Assembly (NCBI GenBank): GCA_003511165.1 | Contig: DOJW01000002.1 | Coordinates: 661-64,660 of the forward strand | Source: Candidatus Dependentiae bacterium | Lineage (GTDB): Bacteria; Babelota; Babeliae; Babelales; UBA12411 | DNA: 64,000 nucleotides | Reading direction: 5' to 3' | Shown here: positions 52,918 through 61,231 of the stretch, one piece after another | Position numbering within the stretch: position 1 is the stretch's first letter | Layout: each line of letters opens with the position of its first letter | Notes under the pieces: model-generated | The model's input: only the letters and a program-made list of their open reading frames with translations | Database searches by the model: none | What the model was told of the DNA's origin: nothing | Made by a program: the position numbers and the translations under genes

Positions 52918-53020
52918 TTTCGCCTTATGCTTCGGCGGACAGCTTTCGCTTTATTTTTGCTGTCAGAGTTATAATTAATTTCTTAGTATGACTGGCCTTG
53001 CCAGCTAAAGCTTTAGCGAA
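52918..53020. repeat. Second GC-richer palindromic zone, with copy B of the 13-base repeat
   Basis: Contains cttcggcggacag (52930-52942), gacagc / gctgtc (52938-52943 and 52959-52964), ctggc / gccag (52992-52996 and 53000-53004) and the perfect palindrome gctaaagctttagc (53004-53017). It ends a few bases before the 3' end of tRNA-Arg. Confidence 0.75.
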
Positions 53021-53023
53021 GAC

Positions 53024-53100
53024 TGGTGTGCCCGACAGGACTCGAACCTGTGACCTACGGATTAGAAATCCGTTGCTCTATCCAGCTGAGCTACGGGCAC
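53024..53100 (-). tRNA. tRNA-Arg (UCU), CCA encoded
   Basis: Minus strand: acceptor gtgcccg (53100-53094) pairs with cgggcac (53034-53028), anticodon loop tttctaa (UCU), T arm ggttcgagtcc, encoded CCA (53026-53024). Third gene of a three-tRNA cluster. Confidence 0.95.
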
Positions 53101-53125
53101 TAGATTTAAAATAATGAAGAAAAAA

Positions 53126-53201
53126 TGGTCGGGGCGGCCAGACTCGAACTGGCGACCCCTCGCTCCCAAAGCGAGTGCGCTACCAACTGCGCCACGCCCC
53201 G
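53126..53201 (-). tRNA. tRNA-Pro (UGG), CCA encoded
   Basis: Minus strand: acceptor cggggcg (53201-53195) pairs with cgccccg (53136-53130), anticodon loop tttggga (UGG), T arm agttcgagtct, CCA at 53128-53126. Middle gene of the cluster. Confidence 0.95.
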
Positions 53202-53221
53202 ACATAAGCGTTTGATTCTTT

Positions 53222-53298
53222 TGGGGTGGGCGATGGGACTCGAACCCACGGCCACCAGAACCACAATCTGGCGCTCTACCAACTGAGCTACGCCCACC
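53222..53298 (-). tRNA. tRNA-His (GUG), CCA encoded
   Basis: Minus strand: the extra 5' G (53298) typical of tRNA-His, acceptor gtgggcg (53297-53291) pairing with cgcccac (53232-53226), discriminator C, anticodon loop ttgtggt (GUG), CCA at 53224-53222. First gene of the cluster. Confidence 0.95.
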
Positions 53299-53363
53299 AA
53301 GATATTTCAATAAAAGAATTTATTTAATGAAGTAATTATACCTACAATAATTCAAAAATCAAA

Positions 53364-55046
53364 CTAATCTTTTACTTTTTTTATATCGATTTCATCATCT
53401 GTCAAGAAATGTTCTTTTATATATTTTATAGCGTCTTTTCTTGTGGAAATTTTCTGTGGTTCTATTTTATTTGCTAAAGCTAAAATATTTATCATATTTA
53501 TCGCTGTTTTTATCTGGGTGTCATTTTGCATTGCTTTTCTAAATTTTTCTTCCCAAGAAAGATCTTTCTCATCTTTTTCTTTCTCTTTTTCCTTTTTTGC
53601 AACAGTTTCTTTTTTACCCGATGCTTCTTGCTGTGTTATATAATTTTTAAGTGAGCTTTCACTGCCGTAAAAAGCTGTGAACCATTTGGACTCTTCTTCA
53701 GAAATTATTTTTGATTTTACAAGAAAATCGGGCTCGATTCCTTTTGCTTGTATCGATGTACCATCGGGAAGGTAATAGAGCATTGTCGTAAGTTTGATAG
53801 CGCAACCATTGCTTATAGGAATAACTTCTTGAACTGAACCTTTACCAAAAGTTTGGGTGCCTAGCAAAAAGACCATCAATGGATACGATTTGTCTTTTTC
53901 TTGTGTATATTCTTCGGAATAATGTTTTAGAGCTCCTGCCAAAATTTCGGATGCTGATGCTGAGAAATTGTCGATCAAAATAAATAGTGGAATAGAGGTT
54001 TTGTAAACAGGATTGGATGAGGTTTTGTATTCCCCTGTTACTACGCCGTCACGATCTTTGGTTGCTACGACAAGTGAATCTTTTTTTACAAAAAGTCCGG
54101 CCATGTCGACAGCAACTTCTAAAATACCACCTGGATTTTTCCTTAAATCAAAAATTATTCCGTTGCATCCGGATGCAGCAGCTTTTTTTAGGAATTTAGT
54201 GCTATTTTCTGCAGCGTTCTCAGAGAATAATCGCAAGGAAATATAAAATATATTTGAATTTTTGAAATGGTAGCAGGTTGCTACTTCGTTTTTGATTATA
54301 TTTCTTTTTATCTCGAAATCTTTTTCCATTAATTTATTATTGCGAATTACTTTAACTTTGACGCTAGATCCTTGAGGTCCTTTTAATTTTGCAATTACTT
54401 CGTCAGATGATAATCCTTTTAATTTTTCACCATCGACTTCTACTATTTTATCCCCAGGTTTTATCCCTGCTTTGTCGGCAGGTTTACCTTCGATAACATC
54501 GGTAACTATAATCCAGTCATCACTAATATCTTTGCTGATTGTGCTAACACCGATTCCACTAAATTCACCTGACGTGGAGTCCATGATTTCGCCATAGCTT
54601 TTTTTTGTAAAAAATGAAGAATGTGGGTCACAGTAAGGGACTCCTGATTTGAAACATTCTTCAAAAAAGGGAAGAAACTGCGGTTTTCGGAATGCTTTAC
54701 GTTCAATAATTCCTACGATTTCACTTGTCATCCGTAGGCCTTGATAAATTTCGCTATTATTATCGGTTTGAGGTTGTTTAGCTTTAGATTGATTTGCTAA
54801 AAGTTTATTATTTTGAGATAGAATTTTAGGCAATTTAGCATTATTTATTGAAACTTTTTGGAGAATAATATTTTGTGGCGTTTTTGGTTCTGTTTCTTTT
54901 AAAATTGTGTCTTTATCAAGCTTGTTTTTTGATAAATTAAGTTTTATCGAATCGCTACTTTGTGTTAAGTTTCGGGCAAAAACGGTATTTTTTTGCAGTA
55001 AAAGTAAAATTGCGGCAATATATAAAATAATTCTTATTTTCTTCAT
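53364..55046 (-). CDS. C-terminal processing peptidase (CtpA, S41 family) with PDZ domain
   Basis: A 560-residue exported protease. Signal peptide about 1-24. After a linker and a helical region, the PDZ domain ('SGIGVSTISKDISDDWIIVTDVIEGKPADKAGIKPGDKI') covers about 180-250. The S41 core has 'GIIFDLRKNPGGIL', the nucleophile Ser in 'NFSASASEILAGAL' (about 361) and the catalytic Lys in 'FGKGSVQEVIPI' (about 398). A charged Lys/Glu run (about 485-510) follows. It trims C-termini of envelope proteins. It is divergent from the YcaO gene with only about 33 bases between starts. Confidence 0.94.
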   Translation of the reverse strand: MKKIRIILYIAAILLLLQKNTVFARNLTQSSDSIKLNLSKNKLDKDTILKETEPKTPQNIILQKVSINNAKLPKILSQNNKLLANQSKAKQPQTDNNSEIYQGLRMTSEIVGIIERKAFRKPQFLPFFEECFKSGVPYCDPHSSFFTKKSYGEIMDSTSGEFSGIGVSTISKDISDDWIIVTDVIEGKPADKAGIKPGDKIVEVDGEKLKGLSSDEVIAKLKGPQGSSVKVKVIRNNKLMEKDFEIKRNIIKNEVATCYHFKNSNIFYISLRLFSENAAENSTKFLKKAAASGCNGIIFDLRKNPGGILEVAVDMAGLFVKKDSLVVATKDRDGVVTGEYKTSSNPVYKTSIPLFILIDNFSASASEILAGALKHYSEEYTQEKDKSYPLMVFLLGTQTFGKGSVQEVIPISNGCAIKLTTMLYYLPDGTSIQAKGIEPDFLVKSKIISEEESKWFTAFYGSESSLKNYITQQEASGKKETVAKKEKEKEKDEKDLSWEEKFRKAMQNDTQIKTAINMINILALANKIEPQKISTRKDAIKYIKEHFLTDDEIDIKKVKD

Positions 55047-55079
55047 ACACTTTCCTTTTTGTTTAATTGGTTTTTAACT

Positions 55080-56861
55080 ATGCAAAACTTAAAAGTTAAC
55101 TTTAACAGAAACTCATATCTTCTAGAAAGATTTCAAAATAATTATTTCAAGATTCGCGGCAAAATGATTCCAAACGAGATATCTGTTATTTGTGATTGCG
55201 ATCAGGTTTGGTTAAAGAAGGGGAAAAATAAGTTTTGTAGCTGCTGCTTTGATCAAATTTATTTCTTTTCAAAAAATAAAAAATCATTTTTAAACCCAAA
55301 CATTAAAATCAAAAAAAAGTTATGCAAAAAAATTGATGCAGAAGTTTTGAAAAAAGTTTTAGAATTTTTCCAAAGTTACAAAATTAGCGATAAATATTGG
55401 ACAATATTGGATTTGCATACAAAGCAAATCGATAAAGTGAAAGATGTAGTTTTAGACTTTTGTAGTGTGTGTAGCAAAAGAGAAATTTTAAATCTGCAAA
55501 ACAAGATATATCCAAAATATGCAAAACGTGCTTTGCAAAATTTTAGCCAAAAATTGTCTCAAAAAGAAACTCAATTTGATTTAGAAGTTTTCAAAAAAAA
55601 ATATTTAGCAAAAAGTTCTCCTTATAGTCTGTTATTTGCGACCTTTTGTGGAAGTGGTTTAGAAAATGATTTTTTAAAGGATAGTTATTTATCAACTTTG
55701 CTTGCTGTTTTACCTGCCAAATCACAGCAAGATAGTATGATGCTTTGTGGTGGACATGATAAAGATGAAAAGATTGCGGCTATAAAAGCTGTGATGGAGT
55801 TTGTAGAGCGATATGCTTTGCGCAATTTATCTTTAAATTCGCCAATTTTTATATCTTATAAAGATGAAAAAGATTTGCATTTTGCATCTATGGGTGATTT
55901 TAAAAAACAATTTAAAAAAGAGTTAGTAGATAAAAAATTTGAAAATGATCTTGAAAAATATACGACTATAGCGATTGATGTTACTGCGGAAAAGGCTGTT
56001 TTAATTCCTTTACAAACAATTTTTAATAGTGAAAAATTTTTGACGGCAAATAGACTTGATTTAAATAAATGTGCAATTTCTTCTACAAGTAATGGATTTG
56101 CGGCACATTCAAATTTTGAAAAAGCTGCAGAAAAATCAGTTTTGGAGCTTGTCGAGCGAGATGCATTTATTCGCTGGTGGAGTAAACCTGAAAACTGTAT
56201 CGTTTTGAAAGTGGCAAAAAAGCTACAAAAAGAGATGGATCTGATTGTTAATTTTATTAAAGACAATTTAAATGTTGAAACTTATATAAAATTTCTACTT
56301 TTATCATCCCCACTCAATGTTCCTGTAGTTTTAGCTTATTTATCCTCTTCTCAAAAGGATGGATATCCGGCAATAATTGTTGGGGCATCCGCAGATTTTG
56401 ATCTCGAATCAGCAAAAACGAAAGCATTTAGCGAGCTTAAAATAGGTATTTTAAACTTTATTGCACGATTTCAAAAAGATCCAAAATGGCTTGAAAAAGG
56501 AATTGATTTAGAAAGTTTTAAAAAATTTGATATCCCAGAAGATCATTTTTATTTTTATCAGCATCCAGAAGTTTTGCCACATTTAAAGTTTTTAAAAGTT
56601 ATTTTAAATTCAAAGAGTCAAGAAAATGTTAAATGTGATGGGCCCAAAAACTTTGATGAATTGAAAGTTAAAGTGAAAAAACAGGGTTTTAATTGGTATT
56701 TAGTGGATACTACTCCTAAGGTATTTGAAAAAAGTGGAGTTTTTGTTGTAAGATCATTTATACCGCAGCTTTATCCACTTTATTTTGGAGCTATTTGGCC
56801 TTTTGATATGAAATGTTCAAAGCTTTCGGTGGCAAGTAAATTTCCTCATTGTTTCCCATGA
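55080..56861 (+). CDS. YcaO-domain cyclodehydratase, TOMM (SagD) type, with cysteine-rich N-terminal domain
   Basis: A 593-residue protein from ATG 55080 (TTG 55059 is an alternative; neither has a good ribosome-binding site). The N-terminal 180 residues carry cysteine pairs that look zinc-binding: 'VICDCDQVW', 'KFCSCCFD' and 'LDFCSVCSKREI'. The YcaO ATP-binding core has 'EKIAAIKAVMEFVERYA' (about 240) and 'STSNGFAAHSNFEKAAEKSVLELVERDAF' (about 335-363). The C-terminus is 'FPHCFP', close to the PHPFP/PxPxP ending of TOMM cyclodehydratases. These enzymes turn Cys/Ser/Thr of a peptide into azolines. No precursor peptide, dehydrogenase or E1-like gene is visible beside it; rapZ follows after 19 bases. 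Confidence 0.88.
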   Translation: MQNLKVNFNRNSYLLERFQNNYFKIRGKMIPNEISVICDCDQVWLKKGKNKFCSCCFDQIYFFSKNKKSFLNPNIKIKKKLCKKIDAEVLKKVLEFFQSYKISDKYWTILDLHTKQIDKVKDVVLDFCSVCSKREILNLQNKIYPKYAKRALQNFSQKLSQKETQFDLEVFKKKYLAKSSPYSLLFATFCGSGLENDFLKDSYLSTLLAVLPAKSQQDSMMLCGGHDKDEKIAAIKAVMEFVERYALRNLSLNSPIFISYKDEKDLHFASMGDFKKQFKKELVDKKFENDLEKYTTIAIDVTAEKAVLIPLQTIFNSEKFLTANRLDLNKCAISSTSNGFAAHSNFEKAAEKSVLELVERDAFIRWWSKPENCIVLKVAKKLQKEMDLIVNFIKDNLNVETYIKFLLLSSPLNVPVVLAYLSSSQKDGYPAIIVGASADFDLESAKTKAFSELKIGILNFIARFQKDPKWLEKGIDLESFKKFDIPEDHFYFYQHPEVLPHLKFLKVILNSKSQENVKCDGPKNFDELKVKVKKQGFNWYLVDTTPKVFEKSGVFVVRSFIPQLYPLYFGAIWPFDMKCSKLSVASKFPHCFP

Positions 56862-56880
56862 GGGTTGTTTAGGAATAGAT

Positions 56881-57783
56881 ATGAATTATATGATAGATAG
56901 TTTTGAGAAAAAATTTACAAGACAAGTTTTGATAGTTACGGGGCTTTCTGGCGCCGGTAAAAATGTTGTTATGCGAGCTTTTGAAGATTTTGGTTTTTAT
57001 TGTGTTGATAATCTTCCCGTTCCTCTTATTTCTCAATTTTTGCAATTTGCTTTTCATTCTCAAAATGATCTTTTAAAAATAGCTCTTGGTATTGATTCTC
57101 GAGAAAAAAAGTTTTTTAACGATTTGATGGAAGATTTTAAAAGAATAAAAAAATTAGAAGCTGAAGGAATGTACCAACTTCGAATAATCTTTTTAAAATC
57201 AAGCGATGAAACTTTGATTAGACGTTTTCAGGAGACTCGAAGAATCCATCCTCTTGGACATGATAAATCTGTTACGGATGCAATAGCTGAAGAAAAATTG
57301 TTGTTATCTCCACTCATGGAAATAGCGGATGTTATTTTGGATACAGATAATTTCAATATTCATGAATTGCGCAATTGGGTACGTAATTCATTTTTAGAAA
57401 AGCAGCTAAAACAGATGCATGTAAATTTAATTTCATTCGGATTTAAATATGGTGTGCCTTCTGATAGCAATTTGGTTTATGATTTGCGATTTTTGCCAAA
57501 TCCATATTTTGTTCCATTATTAAAACCGCTTGATGGAAGAGACGAAAAAGTTCAACAATATATTTTTGACTATCCAGTAACGACTGAGTATATGCAGAAA
57601 TTACAAGATTTTTTGCAGTATTCGCTTAAAAAATATTACGAAGAAGGGCGATTTTTTGTTAATGTTTCAATCGGCTGTACCGGTGGTAAACATCGCTCTG
57701 TTGCTTTTGTAGAGCAATTAAGTAAGCAAAATTGGGATGGAGTACGTTTCGTTGCTTGCCATCGTGATATTGGCAAAGAATAA
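56881..57783 (+). CDS. rapZ: RapZ/YvcJ-type P-loop nucleotide-binding protein (RNase adapter family)
   Basis: A 300-residue protein with the family's P-loop near the start, 'VTGLSGAGKNVVMRAFEDFGFYCVDNLP', and the C-terminal domain 'SIGCTGGKHRSVAFVEQL' (about 261-278). The usual GAGKS reads GAGKN (Asn replaces Ser). In E. coli RapZ guides RNase E to GlmZ and so controls cell-wall sugar synthesis; other phyla keep the ATPase without that sRNA. It follows the YcaO gene by 19 bases and precedes the FtsB-like gene. Confidence 0.94.
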   Translation: MNYMIDSFEKKFTRQVLIVTGLSGAGKNVVMRAFEDFGFYCVDNLPVPLISQFLQFAFHSQNDLLKIALGIDSREKKFFNDLMEDFKRIKKLEAEGMYQLRIIFLKSSDETLIRRFQETRRIHPLGHDKSVTDAIAEEKLLLSPLMEIADVILDTDNFNIHELRNWVRNSFLEKQLKQMHVNLISFGFKYGVPSDSNLVYDLRFLPNPYFVPLLKPLDGRDEKVQQYIFDYPVTTEYMQKLQDFLQYSLKKYYEEGRFFVNVSIGCTGGKHRSVAFVEQLSKQNWDGVRFVACHRDIGKE

Positions 57784-57839
57784 ATTTGGAAAAATTAGGT
57801 GAAGTAGTAAAGAAGTAGTTTTTTGAATGGAGTAGTAAA

Positions 57840-58121
57840 TTGAAATTAACAAAAAATTATTTAAAAGTTTTTGTTATATCCGCCCTTGGAGTCTATTTTT
57901 TAGGGATGATATTTTTTGGTAAAAATAGTTTTTTTTCATATCTGAAATTGCGCAAGGAAGTTGCTATGGCGCAATTTACAAAATCTAAATTGATATGTGA
58001 AAATCAACAACTTAAAAAAGATATTTTCAATTTTGAAAATGATTCTTTTTATCTTGAACGAGCAGCGAGGCAGGAGCTTTATTTGGGTAAGAAGGATGAA
58101 TTAGTTTATGTTTTTAAATAA
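57840..58121 (+). CDS. FtsB/DivIC-like septum formation initiator
   Basis: A 93-residue protein with one membrane helix (about 8-27), a coiled coil (about 32-65) and the C-terminal 'YLERAARQELYLGKKDELVYVF', matching the FtsB/DivIC end 'iE..AReeL.l.k.gE'. It would join FtsL and FtsQ at the division site. It is the third gene in the row after YcaO and rapZ. Confidence 0.85.
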   Translation: MKLTKNYLKVFVISALGVYFLGMIFFGKNSFFSYLKLRKEVAMAQFTKSKLICENQQLKKDIFNFENDSFYLERAARQELYLGKKDELVYVFK

Positions 58122-58230
58122 ATTTAATAGCGATTTTTAGATAATATTTTGATATTTTTCGAATAACTCTTTAAAATAAACAGCATTCAAAAATTTGTTT
58201 CTAAAATTTAATTTTTAACAGAGAGCTTTT

Positions 58231-58863
58231 ATGGAATTAACAAATAATAACGATACCTTATTAGATCAAACTCAACCATCTTTAACTCCATCTGATCACG
58301 TTTGTGATGAAAATTGCAAACATGGTGAAAATGAAAAGAATTTAAAATCGATTCCTTTTGTAGAATTGACTTTAGATTTGAAAAATCAACTTGCAAGTAC
58401 AATCAAAGATCTAGAGGCTGCAAAAAACGATTTAGGAAAAGGTCATCAACAAGTTATCGACAAATGCGATAAAATAAGAAATTTGATTGAAAAATTAAAA
58501 ATCGATTCTTCTGTAAAAATAAACGATGAAGCATTTCATAAGTTTAATGAAAGCTTTTTGAAATATAATACTTTGTCACAGTTTTATATCGAAGAAATAA
58601 ATTTTTACATCAATTACTATACAAAGTTTTTGGGAGCAGATCATCCAGCAGAGATCAAAGTTGATAAAAATTCAAAATTGACATTTCATGAGCATGTAGC
58701 AAATATTTCAAAATCTTTGAAAAATTTTATTAGAAAAAGAAAAAAAGATTTATCAATTCTTTTCTCTCAGTATGATCATGGATTTAATCTTCAATTAAGA
58801 CAGCTTGAAGCGGTCAGCAGTTATTTAGTAAGTAATGCTGCAAAAGAAGAAAGTAAAAAATAA
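58231..58863 (+). CDS. Helical protein of unknown function with an N-terminal Cys/His segment
   Basis: A 210-residue protein without a signal peptide. Near the start is 'HVCDENCKHGE' (about 22-32), which could bind metal. The rest is helical ('TLDLKNQLASTIKDLEAAKND', 'SLKNFIRKRKKDLSILFSQYDHGF'). I do not recognise a family. AGAGCTTTT leads to the ATG with a weak site; the NhaC antiporter gene follows after 30 bases. Confidence 0.65.
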   Translation: MELTNNNDTLLDQTQPSLTPSDHVCDENCKHGENEKNLKSIPFVELTLDLKNQLASTIKDLEAAKNDLGKGHQQVIDKCDKIRNLIEKLKIDSSVKINDEAFHKFNESFLKYNTLSQFYIEEINFYINYYTKFLGADHPAEIKVDKNSKLTFHEHVANISKSLKNFIRKRKKDLSILFSQYDHGFNLQLRQLEAVSSYLVSNAAKEESKK

Positions 58864-58893
58864 ATTTTATTTAGTGGGTAAAGGTGGGGGAAG

Positions 58894-60531
58894 ATGGAGA
58901 TTGGTATACAGAGTTGGATCATTTTAATTCCGCCTTTACTTGCTATTTTTTTTACCTTTCTCACTCATCGTCCATTACTTTCACTTTTCATCGGAATATT
59001 TTCTGCCTCTGCGATAATCAATAATTTTTCAATTTATAAAACTATCGCAATTATTCCTCAAAAATTTATTTATTCTACAGAATTAGATTCTATTTTTTCG
59101 TGGCAAACTTTTTTAGAAAATAAAAATTTATTTATTATTCTTTTTTTGTTTATTTTGGGAATAATAATTTCGCTTATAAAGCATAGCGGCGGTATTTATG
59201 CATATACCAATTTTGTAAGTAAAAAATTTAAAGATGCTAAAAAAGCACAATATGGAGCTGTAGGTTTATCAGTGCTTTTGGGAATAGACGATTATTTTAG
59301 TTGTTTGACGACAGGTTCTGTTATGACTTCTATTTTTGATAGATTAAAACTTCCACGCGTAAAACTTGCATTCATTGTAGATGTTATAGCAGCACCAATT
59401 TGTGCATTGATTCCTATTTCTGTTTGGTTTGCTGCGATCGATTCTTCTCTGCAAAAAGCTGGAATCTCGGATAAAATAACTAGCGCAACTATAATATCAA
59501 GCGATTCTTTTTGGGTTTATTTAAACTCTATTCTTTTTTATTTTTATCCCGTGATTGTTCTTTTATCTGTGTTTTATATTATTTCGCAAAATATTTCTTT
59601 TGGGCCAATGGGTAGGCAGGAGGAGATTGCTCTAAAAACAGGAAATTTATATGGGGGAAAAAAAGCTCTTGATGAATCGCATGTTAAACATTTAGAAAAT
59701 AAAAATGGTTCGATATTTGATTTTATTTTGCCAATGCTTATTTTGGTGTTGTTTGTAGTTTTTGGAATTTTTTATTCTGGAGATTTTTATATTTTGGGTG
59801 GTAAAAATTATTTTATTGAAGCGTTAAAACAAGCAAATATTTATGTTGTACTGTTTTATAGCAGCATGCTTACAATGTTGTTGAGTGCCGTTTATTTTAT
59901 ATTTTTAAAAAAAATAAAGTTTAAACAAATTTTATTTATCATTTGGGATGGCGTCCAAATGATGCAAGCTCCAATTTTGATTTTGATTTTGGCATGGACT
60001 TTTAGTGATATGTTAAAAAATGATCTTTGCGTTGGTGGCTATCTATCACAGCTTTTGGTCGGTAGAGTTAATGTAAATTTTTTACCGCCAATATTATTTG
60101 TTTTAGCAACTTTATGTTCTTTTGTTATGGGTTCTTCGTGGGGTGCGATTGCAATTTTGATACCTATGGTTGTTCCTATGATCCCACAGTTTCTTCATTA
60201 TCATACTCCTGTTGATATAAATAATATTTTAATTTTATATCCAATTATTGGTTCTATTATTTCGGGATCAATTATTGGAGACCATATTTCACCGCTTGCA
60301 GATACTACTGTGTTAGCATCTGGTGCAACCAAATCATACCACTTGGATCATGTGAAAACACAGACTGTGTATTTGATTCCATTATTTGTTACAACTTTAC
60401 TATCATATTTTTTATCTGGTATTTTAATAAAATATGGAAAATTTATTGCGATTTTCATTCCTCTTCTAGTCGGAGTTTTAGCTAGTTTTATCTTGCTTTA
60501 TTTTTGTAATTATTTTGCAAATAAAAAATAA
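58894..60531 (+). CDS. NhaC-family Na+/H+ antiporter
   Basis: A 545-residue membrane transporter with about 13 hydrophobic segments. Family motifs: 'GIDDYFSCLTTGSVM' (about 130-144), 'DVIAAPICALIPISVW', 'GSSWGAIAILIPMVVPM' and 'SGSIIGDHISPLADTTVLASGAT' (about 460-482). It exchanges sodium for protons in the inner membrane, important where a host gives the sodium gradient; some relatives carry amino acids or malate/lactate instead. AAGATGGAG lies near the start at 58894; ATG is preceded by GGGGGAAG. Confidence 0.9.
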   Translation: MEIGIQSWIILIPPLLAIFFTFLTHRPLLSLFIGIFSASAIINNFSIYKTIAIIPQKFIYSTELDSIFSWQTFLENKNLFIILFLFILGIIISLIKHSGGIYAYTNFVSKKFKDAKKAQYGAVGLSVLLGIDDYFSCLTTGSVMTSIFDRLKLPRVKLAFIVDVIAAPICALIPISVWFAAIDSSLQKAGISDKITSATIISSDSFWVYLNSILFYFYPVIVLLSVFYIISQNISFGPMGRQEEIALKTGNLYGGKKALDESHVKHLENKNGSIFDFILPMLILVLFVVFGIFYSGDFYILGGKNYFIEALKQANIYVVLFYSSMLTMLLSAVYFIFLKKIKFKQILFIIWDGVQMMQAPILILILAWTFSDMLKNDLCVGGYLSQLLVGRVNVNFLPPILFVLATLCSFVMGSSWGAIAILIPMVVPMIPQFLHYHTPVDINNILILYPIIGSIISGSIIGDHISPLADTTVLASGATKSYHLDHVKTQTVYLIPLFVTTLLSYFLSGILIKYGKFIAIFIPLLVGVLASFILLYFCNYFANKK

Positions 60532-60644
60532 ATAAATAAAAAACAATTTCTCAAAGTATTGATTTATAAAAAAATTATCATTTAGTATCTGTAGGAACGA
60601 TTTTAAAATTTTCTCATAATTTTGTCGGAAAAAGGAGAGTAGTT

Positions 60645-61145
60645 ATGAGATATTACAATGCAGGGTTGCAGTCAAAGAAAGCATTTTCATTGATTGAACT
60701 TTTGGTTGTTATAGGTATTATCGCAGTTCTTACTGCGATTGCGGTTCCAAATTATTTTAAATATCTTGCAAAAGCAAAACAGGTTGAAGTTGCTGCAAAT
60801 CTTACAGCTCTTTATACAGCAGAGCAGATATATTTTTCTGAAAATGGAGAATATTCTACAAATTTGAATGGAGAGGGCGGTTTGAATTGGCAACCTGCTG
60901 GATATCAAGAGGGCAAAGATAAAAATTTCTATTACACATATGGTTTTAACAGTGATGGGCAAGAAAATATGACATATTTTGTAGGAAAAGCAAAAGCGCC
61001 TAAAGAAGCACTTTCTCAAACATTTGCAAACAAAAGTGGTTTTGTTGCCGCTGCGGTTTGTGATTTATTAGGCAAAGGTGTTTATGATATCTGGACTGTT
61101 GATGAAAATAAAAATATCAAGCATTTGCAAGATGGTTTGAAATAA
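60645..61145 (+). CDS. Type IV pilin/pseudopilin-like protein
   Basis: A 166-residue protein with a class III signal peptide: 'SKKAFSLIELLVVIGIIAVLTAIAVPNYFKY'. Cleavage would be before Phe14; the usual Gly at -1 is Ala13 here. Glu at mature position 5 (Glu18) is kept. The globular part ('AEQIYFSENGEYSTNLNGEGGLNW') matches pilins of the PilA/PilE sort. With the PilB/GspE-type ATPase at 37545 it points to a type IV pilus or DNA-uptake pseudopilus. AAGGAG stands seven bases before the ATG. It has its own terminator. Confidence 0.9.
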   Translation: MRYYNAGLQSKKAFSLIELLVVIGIIAVLTAIAVPNYFKYLAKAKQVEVAANLTALYTAEQIYFSENGEYSTNLNGEGGLNWQPAGYQEGKDKNFYYTYGFNSDGQENMTYFVGKAKAPKEALSQTFANKSGFVAAAVCDLLGKGVYDIWTVDENKNIKHLQDGLK

Positions 61146-61173
61146 GCGTTGTAAATATCTTATAAAAACTAAA

Positions 61174-61211
61174 AAGAGCGATGTGTAAAAAATATCGCTC
61201 TTAATTTTTTG
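61174..61211 (+). terminator. Terminator of the pilin-like gene
   Basis: Stem aagagcgat / atcgctctt (61174-61182 and 61194-61202) with an 11-base loop, then aatttttt. Confidence 0.87.
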
Positions 61212-61231
61212 AGAGATAAATTTAAATTTAT

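Noticed and set aside
53062..53310. Reading frames of 64 and 82 residues over the tRNA cluster
   Set aside because: They are translations of the antisense of, or through, three tRNA genes; the 'CGSGGRGFESHRPP' style peptide is a well-known tRNA artefact.
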